Part shown: piece after piece, positions 55,843-64,000 of the stretch
Layout: each line of letters opens with the position of its first letter
Numbering within the stretch: position 1 is the stretch's first letter
The notes under the pieces: model-generated
Told to the model about the DNA's origin: nothing
The model's database searches: none
Seen by the model: the letters and a program-made list of their open reading frames with translations, nothing else
DNA from: an uncultured Bacteroidaceae bacterium
Lineage (GTDB): Bacteria; Bacteroidota; Bacteroidia; Bacteroidales; Bacteroidaceae
NCBI GenBank assembly: GCA_905234605.1
Contig: CAJOIE010000002.1
Location: 186,001 to 250,000 of the forward strand
Reading direction: 5' to 3'
DNA length: 64,000 bases
Made by a program: the position numbers and the translations under genes

Positions 55843-57405
55843 ATGACTACTGACAGGAAAGTACGTGTGCGCTTCGCACCGTCGCCCACAGGGCCGCTGC
55901 ACATAGGCGGTGTGCGCACCGCACTCTACAACTATCTCTTTGCCCGCCAGCACGGCGGCGACCTCATCTTCCGCATCGAGGACACCGACTCCTCGCGCTT
56001 CGTGCCCGGTGCCGAGGCATATATCCTGGAGTCCTTCCGCTGGCTCGGCATAGAGTTCGACGAGGGTGTCGGCTTCGGCGGCAGCTATGGGCCCTACCGG
56101 CAGAGCGAGCGCCGCGACATCTACCGCCAGTATGTGCAGCAGCTGCTTGATGCCGGACGCGCATATATAGCCTTCGACACCGCCGAGGAGCTCGCTGCCA
56201 AGCGCGAGCAGGTGGCCAACTTCCAGTATGACGCCGGCACACGCATGGCCATGCGCAACTCGCTCACCCTCGGCGAGGCCGAGACGCAGCGCCTCGTGGC
56301 CGAGGGCGTGCCCTACGTGGTGCGCTTCCTCATCGAGCCCGGCGAGGACATTCACGTCGACGACATCATACGCGGCGACGTGTGCATCAACTCCACCATA
56401 CTCGACGACAAGGTGCTGTGGAAGAGCTCCGACCAGCTGCCGACATACCATCTGGCCAACATCGTCGACGACCGCCTCATGGAGGTCACACACGTCATAC
56501 GAGGCGAGGAGTGGCTGCCGTCCGCGCCGCTCCACGTGCTGCTCTACCGTGCCTTCGGATGGACCGCCACCATGCCGCGCTTCGCCCACCTGCCGCTGCT
56601 GCTCAAGCCCGACGGCAAGGGCAAGCTCAGCAAGCGCGACGGCGACCGTCTGGGCTTCCCCGTGTTCCCCCTCGAGTGGCACGACCCCAAGACCGGCGAG
56701 CGCAGCAGCGGCTACCGTGAGAGCGGCTACCTGCCCGAGGCCGTGGTCAACTTCCTGGCACTGCTCGGGTGGAACCCTGGCGACGACCAGGAACTGCTCT
56801 CCATGGACGAGCTCATACAGAAGTTCCGCCTCGAGAAGTGCTCCAAGAACGGCGCACGCTTCGACTACGTGAAGGGGCAGTGGTTCAACCGCGAGTACCT
56901 GATGCGCCTCAGCGACGACGAGTGGGCACCCGCCTTCACCGACATCCTGCACGCCAACGGCATCGACACCACCACGGAGCGCGCCGCACAGGTGGTGGGC
57001 ATGATGAAGTCGAAAGTCATCGACTACGCCACACGCGACGGAGTGAAACGCCGCAACGTCTCCTTCGTCAGCGACCTGTGGCCGCTGTGCCGCTTCTTCT
57101 TCGTGGCACCCACAGAGTTCAACATGGACGACAAGTTCGTGCGCAAGGCCTGGGGCACAGGCACGGCAGAGCAGATGCAGCAGCTGCGCGACGTGCTGGC
57201 CGGCATCGGCGACTTCAGCGTCGAGGGCCAGCGTGCCGTCGTCGACCCGTGGGTCGAGGCCTCGGGCATCAAGCCATGGAACGCATGGCGAGTGTGCCTC
57301 GTCGGCGAAGGCCAGGGTCCCGACATGTATGCCCTCTCCGCATTCCTCGGGCGCGACGAGGTGCTGCGGCGCATGGACTACGCCATAGCCACGCTGCCAC
57401 ATTGA
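55843..57405 (+). CDS. gltX: Glutamyl-tRNA synthetase
   Basis: The 520-residue product has the class I signature [16 protein letters not shown] (HIGH-type motif HIGG from H20) and the KMSKS-type loop [11 protein letters not shown] (K261-R265). The GltX domain IEDTDSSRF and a C-terminal anticodon-binding helical domain are also present. It charges tRNA(Glu) in the cytoplasm. The start at 55843 follows a -7 box and matches the family; the frame stays open back to 54685, but that stretch is antisense to the pgpH-like gene. Repeat array E follows the stop. Confidence 0.95.
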   Translation: MTTDRKVRVRFAPSPTGPLHIGGVRTALYNYLFARQHGGDLIFRIEDTDSSRFVPGAEAYILESFRWLGIEFDEGVGFGGSYGPYRQSERRDIYRQYVQQLLDAGRAYIAFDTAEELAAKREQVANFQYDAGTRMAMRNSLTLGEAETQRLVAEGVPYVVRFLIEPGEDIHVDDIIRGDVCINSTILDDKVLWKSSDQLPTYHLANIVDDRLMEVTHVIRGEEWLPSAPLHVLLYRAFGWTATMPRFAHLPLLLKPDGKGKLSKRDGDRLGFPVFPLEWHDPKTGERSSGYRESGYLPEAVVNFLALLGWNPGDDQELLSMDELIQKFRLEKCSKNGARFDYVKGQWFNREYLMRLSDDEWAPAFTDILHANGIDTTTERAAQVVGMMKSKVIDYATRDGVKRRNVSFVSDLWPLCRFFFVAPTEFNMDDKFVRKAWGTGTAEQMQQLRDVLAGIGDFSVEGQRAVVDPWVEASGIKPWNAWRVCLVGEGQGPDMYALSAFLGRDEVLRRMDYAIATLPH

Positions 57406-57433
57406 CGCAACCACGACAGACAACTGCGCAAGG

Positions 57434-57508
57434 GCCTGCACCCTCACGCCACGCACCCTGCACCGTCCATGCGCACCACCCTGCACCGTCAGTGCCGCCA
57501 CCCTGCAT
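57434..57508 (+). repeat. Intergenic repeat array E
   Basis: A partial unit GCCTGCACC begins at 57434, and CACCCTGCA occurs at 57454, 57477 and 57499 (spacings 23 and 22). All lie on the plus strand between gltX and waaA, both plus-strand genes. The array makes up most of the 149-bp gap and gives a C-rich, G-poor transcript. No hairpin with a T-run was seen here. Confidence 0.85.
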
Positions 57509-57554
57509 GGTGCTTGCAGCCCCTTAGCATATCACATCTCACCCACTCAACGGC

Positions 57555-58790
57555 ATGTACACACTCGCCATATACCTCTACATGATAGCCATCAGCATGG
57601 CAGCCATCTTCAACAAGCGCGCACGCCTGCTGGCCGTGGGACACCGCAAGGCATTCTTCCAGCTCAAGCGGCAAGTGGACCCGCAGGCACGCTACGTCTG
57701 GTTCCATGCCGCTTCCTTAGGCGAGTTCGAGCAGGGACGCCCCCTCATGGAGCGTGTGCGCCGCGAGCATCCCGAGCTCAAGATACTGCTCACCTTCTTC
57801 TCGCCCTCGGGCTACGAGGTGCGCAAGACATGGGAGGGAGCCGACGTCATCTGCTACCTGCCGCTCGACACGCCGGCACACGTGCGCCTATTCTTCCACT
57901 TCGTGCGGCCCGAGATGCTATTCCTCATCAAGTACGAATTCTGGCAGAACTACCTCAAGGGCTGCGCCCGCCGCGGCATACCCGTCTACAGCGTGAGCAG
58001 CATCTTCCGCCCCAGCCAGATCTTCTTCCGCTGGTACGGCCGTCACGGCTATGCACGCGTGCTCGACAAAGTTACACACTTCTTCGTGCAGAACGAGCAG
58101 AGCCGCGCGCTGCTGGCCACACTCGGCCATGTGGACAACGTCACCGTGGCGGGCGACACACGCTTCGACCGCGTCAAGGACATACGCGCCGCCGCCCGCG
58201 AGCTACCCCTCGTGAAGGCTTTCGCACAGGGGCATACCACCTTCGTGGCCGGCAGCTCGTGGCCGCCCGACGAAGCCCTGTTCATACCATGGTTCCGCGC
58301 CGGAGGCTGCGAGCGCCTCATCATTGCCCCCCACCTCATCGGCGAAGACCATCTGCGCGACATAGAACGCGCCCTTGAGGGGCACCGCGTGTGCCGCTAC
58401 ACACACGTGCGCACCGAGGCCGACGTGGCCGGTGCCGACGTGCTCATCATCGACTGCTTCGGCCTCCTCTCAAGCATCTACCGCTACGGGCAGGTGGCCA
58501 TGGTGGGCGGCGGCTTCGGAGCCGGCATACACAACGTGGCCGAGGCCGCCGTCTACGGCATGCCCGTGCTCATAGGCCCACGCAACGCCAACTTCCGCGA
58601 GGCACGCCACCTGCTCGACTGCGGCGCATGCATCGAAGTGACCGACACAGCCACCTTCACCGACGCAGCCACACACCTCTTCGCCGACGAGGCAGCACGC
58701 ACGGCAGCAGGGCTGGCAGCCAGCACATACATCGACTCCGGCGCGGGAGCCACCGAAGCCATCTACCGTCACGTCTTCAGCCACACATAG
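57555..58790 (+). CDS. waaA: 3-deoxy-D-manno-octulosonic acid (Kdo) transferase
   Basis: The 411-residue product has an N-terminal membrane anchor (MYTLAIYLYMIAISMAA). The WaaA N-domain motif WFHAASLGEFEQGRPL carries the catalytic Glu, with FFSPSGYEV and IKYEFWQNYL. The C-domain has VAGDTRFDRV, FVAGSSWPPDE and GGGFGAGIHNVAEAAVYG, which binds CMP-Kdo. It adds Kdo to lipid A precursor on the inner face of the inner membrane. The flippase gene begins 4 bp after its stop, suggesting one transcript. Confidence 0.93.
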   Translation: MYTLAIYLYMIAISMAAIFNKRARLLAVGHRKAFFQLKRQVDPQARYVWFHAASLGEFEQGRPLMERVRREHPELKILLTFFSPSGYEVRKTWEGADVICYLPLDTPAHVRLFFHFVRPEMLFLIKYEFWQNYLKGCARRGIPVYSVSSIFRPSQIFFRWYGRHGYARVLDKVTHFFVQNEQSRALLATLGHVDNVTVAGDTRFDRVKDIRAAARELPLVKAFAQGHTTFVAGSSWPPDEALFIPWFRAGGCERLIIAPHLIGEDHLRDIERALEGHRVCRYTHVRTEADVAGADVLIIDCFGLLSSIYRYGQVAMVGGGFGAGIHNVAEAAVYGMPVLIGPRNANFREARHLLDCGACIEVTDTATFTDAATHLFADEAARTAAGLAASTYIDSGAGATEAIYRHVFSHT

Positions 58791-58794
58791 CCAC

Positions 58795-60288
58795 ATGGCA
58801 CCACCCGACACGCGCCGCCGCACTGCCGACAGCCTGCTCTGGAGCGGCATAGCAGGCGCAGGCATGCAGCTCGTAAGCGCACTCTTCGGACTGTGGCTGC
58901 TGCGCCTGCTCACGCCAACCGACTACGGCCGCGTGGCAGCCCTCGTGGTGTTCTCATCCGTGGCCAGCGTGCTCCAGGAAAGCGGCTTCACCGCCGCACT
59001 GGCCAACAAGCGCGAGCCCTCACCGGCCGACTACAACTCCGTCTTCTGGGCCAACACACTCATAGGCACAGCCATCTATGCCGTGCTCTTCGCCGCAGCA
59101 CCAGCCATCGCGCGCTTCTATGCCGACCCCGTGCTATGCCCACTCGGGCGCCTCGTCTTCCTCTCATTCGTCATATCATCATTCGGCACTGCACAGCGAG
59201 CATACCTCTTCGGCCACCTCATGGTGCGGCAGACAGCCATCTGCCAGCTCACAGCCGTGACACTCTCCAACATGGCCGGCGTGGCACTCGCCTACGCAGG
59301 ACTCGCCTACTGGGCACTGGCACTGATGACACTCGTCTACGTCAGCACCCTCACCATCATGGCATGGCACTACTCGCCGTGGCGGCCCACGCTGCACATC
59401 AGCCTCAAGCCCGCATGGAGCATGTTCGGCTTCTCCTCACGCCTGCTCATCAGCAGCCTGGCCACACAGCTCACCAACCATGCCTTCGGCGTGCTGCTCA
59501 CACGCTTCTTCGGGTCCACACAGGCAGGCATATACAGCAACGCACGCAAGTGGCACGACATGGCCACCACCACCATCAGCAGCATGGCACAAGGCGTCAC
59601 GCAGCCACTGCTCGTGCAGACAGCCGACGCACAGCCTCTCACCACATTCCGCACCCTGCTCCGCTTCACCGCCATGCTCTCCTTCCCCGCACTGTTCGGC
59701 CTGACCCTCATCGCCCCAGACTTCGTAGTCCTGCTGGCAGGACAAAAGTGGGCAGCCTCTGCCACACTGCTCTCGCTGCTATGCCTCTACGGAGCCTTCG
59801 CACCCATAGCCACGCTCTACACCAACCTCATCATAGCCCTGCGGCACTCAGGCATAGTCATGACCATAGCCCTCTGCAACTGCGGCATGGTGTGGGGCGG
59901 CATCATAGCAGCCCACGCACTCGGCGCATCGCTCACAGCCATGGTGGCCTACTACGTGGCCCTCAGCACATCGTGGCTCCTCGTGTGGCAAGCCGTGGCA
60001 CGCCACCTCTGCGGACTGCGATGGCACCACGTGGCAGCCTGCACACTGCCATACATGCTCCTCGCCGCCACGGTCATGGCCGCCACATGGCACCTCACCC
60101 GCACCATGCCGCTCTCATGGCTGCGGATGCTCACATGCATAGCCACTGCAGCGACAGCCTACACAGGCATCCTCATCATTGCCCGCGACCACGCCATGCA
60201 CGCTGCCATAGCATACCTGCGCCAGCGCACCCGCATGCAACAGTCACGCCACAACAATCCACACCAAGGCACAGAAAGCAACTTTTGA
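58795..60288 (+). CDS. Oligosaccharide/lipopolysaccharide flippase (Wzx/PST-like, MOP superfamily)
   Basis: The 497-residue product has about 12-14 membrane segments. The start DSLLWSGIAGAGMQLVSALFGLWLLRLLTPTDYG, seen here as its two halves DSLLWSGIAGAG and LRLLTPTDYG, is typical of Polysacc_synt_3 flippases, and RKWHDMATTTISSMAQGVTQP lies in the middle. It would move lipid-linked sugar units across the inner membrane. It starts 4 bp after waaA, which ties it to LPS or capsule assembly. The last 25 residues (hydrophilic, His/Gln/Asn-rich) are not conserved. Confidence 0.87.
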   Translation: MAPPDTRRRTADSLLWSGIAGAGMQLVSALFGLWLLRLLTPTDYGRVAALVVFSSVASVLQESGFTAALANKREPSPADYNSVFWANTLIGTAIYAVLFAAAPAIARFYADPVLCPLGRLVFLSFVISSFGTAQRAYLFGHLMVRQTAICQLTAVTLSNMAGVALAYAGLAYWALALMTLVYVSTLTIMAWHYSPWRPTLHISLKPAWSMFGFSSRLLISSLATQLTNHAFGVLLTRFFGSTQAGIYSNARKWHDMATTTISSMAQGVTQPLLVQTADAQPLTTFRTLLRFTAMLSFPALFGLTLIAPDFVVLLAGQKWAASATLLSLLCLYGAFAPIATLYTNLIIALRHSGIVMTIALCNCGMVWGGIIAAHALGASLTAMVAYYVALSTSWLLVWQAVARHLCGLRWHHVAACTLPYMLLAATVMAATWHLTRTMPLSWLRMLTCIATAATAYTGILIIARDHAMHAAIAYLRQRTRMQQSRHNNPHQGTESNF

Positions 60289-60296
60289 GCCAAAAC

Positions 60297-60328
60297 CTTG
60301 GCCGCATCGACGCAGCCCCATATATTTG
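60297..60328 (+). promoter_or_regulatory. Promoter with long leader upstream of the right-end surface protein
   Basis: TATATTTG at 60321-60328 matches the -7 box, and TTGG at 60297-60300 lies 20 bp upstream as a -33 element. The leader to the ATG at 60551 would be about 215 nt. It contains a 13-bp direct repeat with one mismatch, CTCTGT(C/A)ACATAG at 60350 and 60373 (23 bp apart), and a hairpin ACCTTAT/ATAAGGT at 60440-60462. No known riboswitch was recognised. Confidence 0.6.
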
Positions 60329-60550
60329 CACCGCAAACTATTACTACTACTCTGTCACATAGGCTATAAGCACTCTGTAACATAGAGGCGAAGCCTACAC
60401 GCAACCCATCATCAGTCCTCAACCTTCGCGTATGTGCGTACCTTATTACTATTATATAAGGTGCATCCCTCCGGCATAGCCACATGCCACAGGGGTGTGC
60501 CTGCACACACGCCCCCACTGAAGCTATTACTAACAACACCCTAAAACGCT

Positions 60551-61312
60551 ATGAAGAAACTATTACTACTCTTAACCACACTGCTCACTGGTGCAGGAAC
60601 AGCCTTGGCAACTGACTACACAGTCAAGGTTGCCGGGACACCAAGCACGTATGGTAGCTTCACCACAAGTTCCACCGTAACCGACTACTACACGACATGG
60701 ACATCCAATGCATCATCCGGCCTGGCAGGACTGACCATAGTGGCAGCCGAAGGATTAGGCATGAGCGAGCAAGCAGGATACAACAAAGAAGGAGGCACGC
60801 CAACAGGAGACCTTGCACTAAAGGCAGCCGCCGAGAGCACGGACTACGACTTAGTGATTACCGCACCATCGGGATATTACATCAAGGGTTATTCAATGGA
60901 TGTCCGTCTGTATACTTCCGCCAATAGCTATCGCATAACCAACCAGGCTGGCGGCACACACACTTTTACAACCAGTTCTACTATCATCCAAGAGTCGGCT
61001 CCGTATGCCTCGTCCATCACCCTTAAAGTGGCAGACATGTATTCCGGCTGTTCCTCAATGTATCTATGCATCGTTACATTCACCGTAACCCTCACTGATG
61101 AGCTCCCTGGCACACTGCTTAACTCAACAGCCGATGGTGTTACATGGAACCCTACTGGCAGCTGGAGGAACAACTGGACATCTGGCACCACACCAGAGGT
61201 GTGCCTACAGGCTGGTAACTCCGTTGGTGCAAGCAACATAAGCAACTCCAGGCTGGCTCAGCTACAGGCTCATTCAACCTGCACGCTGTCAATAGCCCCT
61301 ACTATACACTGA
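60551..61312 (+). CDS. N-terminal fragment of a frameshifted secreted surface protein
   Basis: The 253-residue frame starts with a signal peptide (MKKLLLLLTTLLTGAGTALA). Beta-rich, Thr/Ser/Tyr-rich sequence follows, including SGYYIKGYSMDVRLYTSA, as in the N-terminal domains of large Prevotella-type secreted glycan-binding or sialidase-like proteins. After about 61250 the frame loses sense (HSTCTLSIAPTIH) and stops. The sensible continuation (ATGSFNLHAVNSPYYTLSV from 61261) is in another frame, in which the following large reading frame runs. The two pieces are therefore one gene split by a small indel, either real or a sequencing error. Confidence 0.7.
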   Translation: MKKLLLLLTTLLTGAGTALATDYTVKVAGTPSTYGSFTTSSTVTDYYTTWTSNASSGLAGLTIVAAEGLGMSEQAGYNKEGGTPTGDLALKAAAESTDYDLVITAPSGYYIKGYSMDVRLYTSANSYRITNQAGGTHTFTTSSTIIQESAPYASSITLKVADMYSGCSSMYLCIVTFTVTLTDELPGTLLNSTADGVTWNPTGSWRNNWTSGTTPEVCLQAGNSVGASNISNSRLAQLQAHSTCTLSIAPTIH

Positions 61313-61350
61313 GCGTCCCACGCACCCATGTAATCACAAGCTACACCATT

Positions 61351-63855
61351 GTGGGAGCAGCAAATCATGCCATCACCTTTACTCCGAGCGAAGGCACCGC
61401 AAGTGGGTTCACTTTCGCTGCAAACATCTATTCAGCCGTCACTGTAACCGGCGTGAACACGAACCGCGTCTCGTTCCAGCTTACCGGTGGCAGCTACCAA
61501 ATCAGCAATGCACGCATCATTGTGCAATATGAACCCGCTACCTCCATCACCACCCTGCCCACCGCCAACAATAAGGCATACGTCATCAGCAACGCCCGTG
61601 GCACATGGAACTTTGCCGACGACGCAACAGCCATGAGCGCCAGCTCAATTCTCGACCTCAATGCCACCAGCCAGCAGGTGGCCATCATCTACTACGACGG
61701 GACAGACGACGACACAGACAATGGAGCCTACTACCTCTACAGCGTCAACGCAGGCAAGTACCTCACAGCCAGCAACACGCTGACCTCCAGGACCACGGAT
61801 GCCGAGCAGGTGAGCATCACAGCCACAGGCAATGCCACCTACCCCTGGCTGTTCCAGTTCACAGACAACAGCGACGGCTACATCAACGTGGACAATAGCC
61901 TCAACACATATATTAATAATTGGAACGAAGTTGATGCCGGCAACAGCAACATGATTATCGAGGCTGCTGACTTCGACGCTACAGACGCACTCGCCATGTT
62001 CACCACCAAGACCGTGACCTACAACCTCTCCTACGGCGGCAACAGCACTTTCCGCACCGTGAACGACGTGGAGGTCACCATCTCCGGCGACGCCTCCGAT
62101 TTCGTGCCCTCGAGCTTCGAGGCTGCCGGTGTCTCACTCAGCTACTCGCCCGCAACTATCACCTCAGAGACCACCGAGGTCACCGTCACAGCCACATGGG
62201 ACGGTCCCTTCCAGTTCTCGGAGAGCATTGCCGAGGCCAAGTACTACACCGTGGGCATGCGCACAGGTGCAGAGGCCAGCAACTACATCTGGAAGTACGA
62301 CGGCACGAACATTGCCCTTGAGGCCGTCGCCACCAATGCCTACTCCTCACTGAGCGACGCCCACTGCTTCGCCTTCCTCGGCAACCCCTACGACGGCATC
62401 ACCATCTACAACAAGGCTGCCGCCAACTACGTCGTCAAGACCGACGATGACGTTGCGCCCACCTTTGGCTCCACCGGCACAGCCTTCATCCCCGTGGCTT
62501 CCAACGTCTCGGGCAAGACCATTGCCAGTGGCTACATCTGCTTCCGCGTCAACGGCGGCACCTACTACCTCAATGGATGGAGCGACGACAATGCTGTCCA
62601 TGGTGCAGCAGACGCCAATGGCCCCAACAGCACCTGCTGGTTCATCGCACCTGGCCGGTATCACCTTGCAGCCATGAGCGAATGGAACCTTGATGCGCCA
62701 TTGGGAGCCGTGGGCACCAAGTCGCACATCACCACACAGGCCCTTCTTGAAAACATCAGGACAGCACAGGCCAACATCATTGCCGACCCATTCTGCGTCG
62801 TAGGCTCATTTGTGATGATGAACACCATTCTCGACCCCATCAACAATAGCTCCACCATCACCCTTTCAGATGGCTACTACCGTTTCGTCAACGCCTACAC
62901 AGCATGGACGAGCACGCCTCCCACAACCTACTACAACAGCACCACGGACCGCATAGAGTGGTCCGTGGCATCCAACAGCAGCAGCAACGTTAACTCCATC
63001 TTCAAGGTAACCACTGCCACGCCCACCATCTACTCGCCCAACGCGCAGAAGTATATGTCGGCCATCAATTCCACCGTCAGCGGCGCATTGGACAATGCAG
63101 CAGGCACCACTGTGTTCACGTCATTAGGCAGCGCGCAGTACAACATCATCGTGAATAGCGGCATCATGCACACCGCCGGCCATAGCCCAGACCAGAGTAG
63201 TGGTATTTATGGTACCGGCACATCTGGCAACCTCACCTCGTGGGGCGGCGGCTACACAGGCTCCGCCGATGCCTGGTATATCGTTAAGGTCGACGAAATA
63301 GACCTGACACTCAACGCTGGCGGCGACGGCAACTACTACGCCACCATGTGCCTGCCCATGGACGTGACGCTCTCCGGTGCCGAGGCCTACACCCTGACTC
63401 TCAACGGAGCCAAGGACCGCCTCGGGCTCTCCGCTGCCATCACCTCCGTGCCCGCCGGCACCCCTGTGCTGCTCATCGGCACATCGGCCTCGGCTACGGC
63501 AAGCATCGCAGCCTCGGCAACCTGCGGCGCACCGCTCGCCACGACATCCCTCACCGGTGTGTACACCGACACCGCCGTCGACGGCTCCACCAACTACTTC
63601 CTCGGCAAGGCCGACGACAAGGTTGGCTTCTACCACTGGGAAGGCTCCACGCTGGCTGCCAACCGCGCCTACCTGGAGGGCAGCACACTGAGCGTGAAGG
63701 GCTTTGCCTTCGACTTCGGCAACACCACATCCATCGCCGGCATGCTGCGCGACACCAACAGCGATGCCGCCATCTACGACCTTGCCGGCCAGCGCGTGGC
63801 ACGCCCCGTGAAGGGCATCTACGTCTCGCGCGGCAGGAAGGTGGTTGTCCGCTGA
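61351..63855 (+). CDS. C-terminal fragment of the frameshifted secreted surface protein
   Basis: This 834-residue frame is open from 61219 (after a TAA at 61216); the ATG at 61351 is merely the first one inside it. It has no signal peptide of its own, and sense coding begins before the ATG. The product is beta-rich with ricin- or lectin-like repeats (YYLYSVNAGKYLTASN, FAFLGNPYDGITIYNKAAAN) and a late domain. It ends IYDLAGQRVARPVKGIYVSRGRKVVVR, split here as IYDLAGQRVARPVKG and IYVSRGRKVVVR. That tail is shared with the amylase and GH53. No catalytic motif was recognised. It probably acts at the cell surface together with the N-terminal part encoded from 60551. Confidence 0.7.
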   Translation: MGAANHAITFTPSEGTASGFTFAANIYSAVTVTGVNTNRVSFQLTGGSYQISNARIIVQYEPATSITTLPTANNKAYVISNARGTWNFADDATAMSASSILDLNATSQQVAIIYYDGTDDDTDNGAYYLYSVNAGKYLTASNTLTSRTTDAEQVSITATGNATYPWLFQFTDNSDGYINVDNSLNTYINNWNEVDAGNSNMIIEAADFDATDALAMFTTKTVTYNLSYGGNSTFRTVNDVEVTISGDASDFVPSSFEAAGVSLSYSPATITSETTEVTVTATWDGPFQFSESIAEAKYYTVGMRTGAEASNYIWKYDGTNIALEAVATNAYSSLSDAHCFAFLGNPYDGITIYNKAAANYVVKTDDDVAPTFGSTGTAFIPVASNVSGKTIASGYICFRVNGGTYYLNGWSDDNAVHGAADANGPNSTCWFIAPGRYHLAAMSEWNLDAPLGAVGTKSHITTQALLENIRTAQANIIADPFCVVGSFVMMNTILDPINNSSTITLSDGYYRFVNAYTAWTSTPPTTYYNSTTDRIEWSVASNSSSNVNSIFKVTTATPTIYSPNAQKYMSAINSTVSGALDNAAGTTVFTSLGSAQYNIIVNSGIMHTAGHSPDQSSGIYGTGTSGNLTSWGGGYTGSADAWYIVKVDEIDLTLNAGGDGNYYATMCLPMDVTLSGAEAYTLTLNGAKDRLGLSAAITSVPAGTPVLLIGTSASATASIAASATCGAPLATTSLTGVYTDTAVDGSTNYFLGKADDKVGFYHWEGSTLAANRAYLEGSTLSVKGFAFDFGNTTSIAGMLRDTNSDAAIYDLAGQRVARPVKGIYVSRGRKVVVR

Positions 63856-63901
63856 GCTGAATGTAATAAATGCAGAATGTAAACGAAACAACAAGACGAC
63901 A

Positions 63902-64000
63902 ATGAAGAAGACATATATCCTCCCACGCACACGTTTCGCGGCTCTCGACAGCGAGCTGCTCATAGCCGCATCCATCGACGTGAACGGCGACAAGACCTCC
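63902..64000 (+). CDS. Small MKKTYI-type Bacteroidales protein, cut by the right edge
   Basis: The first 33 codons (MKKTYILPRTRFAALDSELL and on) match a class of short proteins common in Prevotella-group genomes. These start MKKTY-[IV]-x-P and are often found next to secreted proteins. Function is unknown. It starts 46 bp after the large surface-protein gene, so the two may be co-transcribed. Confidence 0.6.
   Translation, partial: MKKTYILPRTRFAALDSELLIAASIDVNGDKTS

Overview
This window is chromosomal DNA of a high-GC Bacteroidales member, probably of the Prevotella / Paraprevotella / Muribaculaceae group. The signs are a complete SusC/SusD starch locus, many lipoproteins, Bacteroidetes-type promoters (TAnnTTTG -7 boxes at about fifteen gene starts), a lack of clear Shine-Dalgarno sites, and secreted proteins ending in a YDLAGRRV...GRKVVVR-like tail of the kind common in Prevotella. 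Both edges cut genes: RNase R on the left and a small MKKTYI-type protein on the right. I see no rRNA, tRNA, transposase, phage gene or CRISPR-cas locus.

Layout. 1-14 kb is housekeeping: rnr, a sugar-nucleotide-type epimerase with a PAP2 membrane enzyme and an RlmL-like RNA methyltransferase, pepP, mdh, a DUF2851-thioesterase-dprA operon, and dapB-lepB. 14-23 kb holds a secreted GH2 beta-galactosidase, an operon of three secreted hydrolases (HAD phosphatase fused to an M15 D,D-carboxypeptidase, a VanX-type dipeptidase, a DUF3089 hydrolase), and a MATE exporter. 23-45 kb is the starch/maltose locus. On the minus strand it has susC-susD-susE-susF, then after a hairpin an alpha-amylase and a GH53 galactanase. 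On the plus strand it has a LacI-type regulator, an MFS sugar transporter, a GH77 glucanotransferase and a GH97 glucosidase. SusCDEF would bind and import malto-oligosaccharides, the secreted amylase would cut starch, GH97 would release glucose in the periplasm, and MFS plus GH77 would handle maltodextrin in the cytoplasm. A more AT-rich three-gene type II restriction-modification operon (34.7-37.5 kb) lies between the two divergent halves. Near-identical LacI-type operators (GCAAACGATTGC and GCAACCGATTGC) lie on either side of it.

45-60 kb is again housekeeping and envelope: gamma carbonic anhydrase-like protein, queH, a polysaccharide deacetylase, a large DUF2723 membrane protein, a TPR/OmpA lipoprotein with a DUF4369 lipoprotein and a YqaA-type membrane protein, a PgpH-like HD phosphohydrolase, gltX, waaA and an O-antigen-type flippase. 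The right end carries a large secreted surface protein split by a frameshift.

The least explained structure is a family of intergenic repeat arrays. A core CACCCTGCA (reverse TGCAGGGTG) recurs every 22 or 23 bp, 3-7 units at a time, in five intergenic regions (2.5, 8.5, 34.6, 46.5 and 57.4 kb) and, as far as I can see, never inside a gene. In four of the five the array is oriented with the upstream transcript, so the RNA is C-rich and G-poor. This could be a repeated Rho-loading or 3' UTR element; that function is inference.
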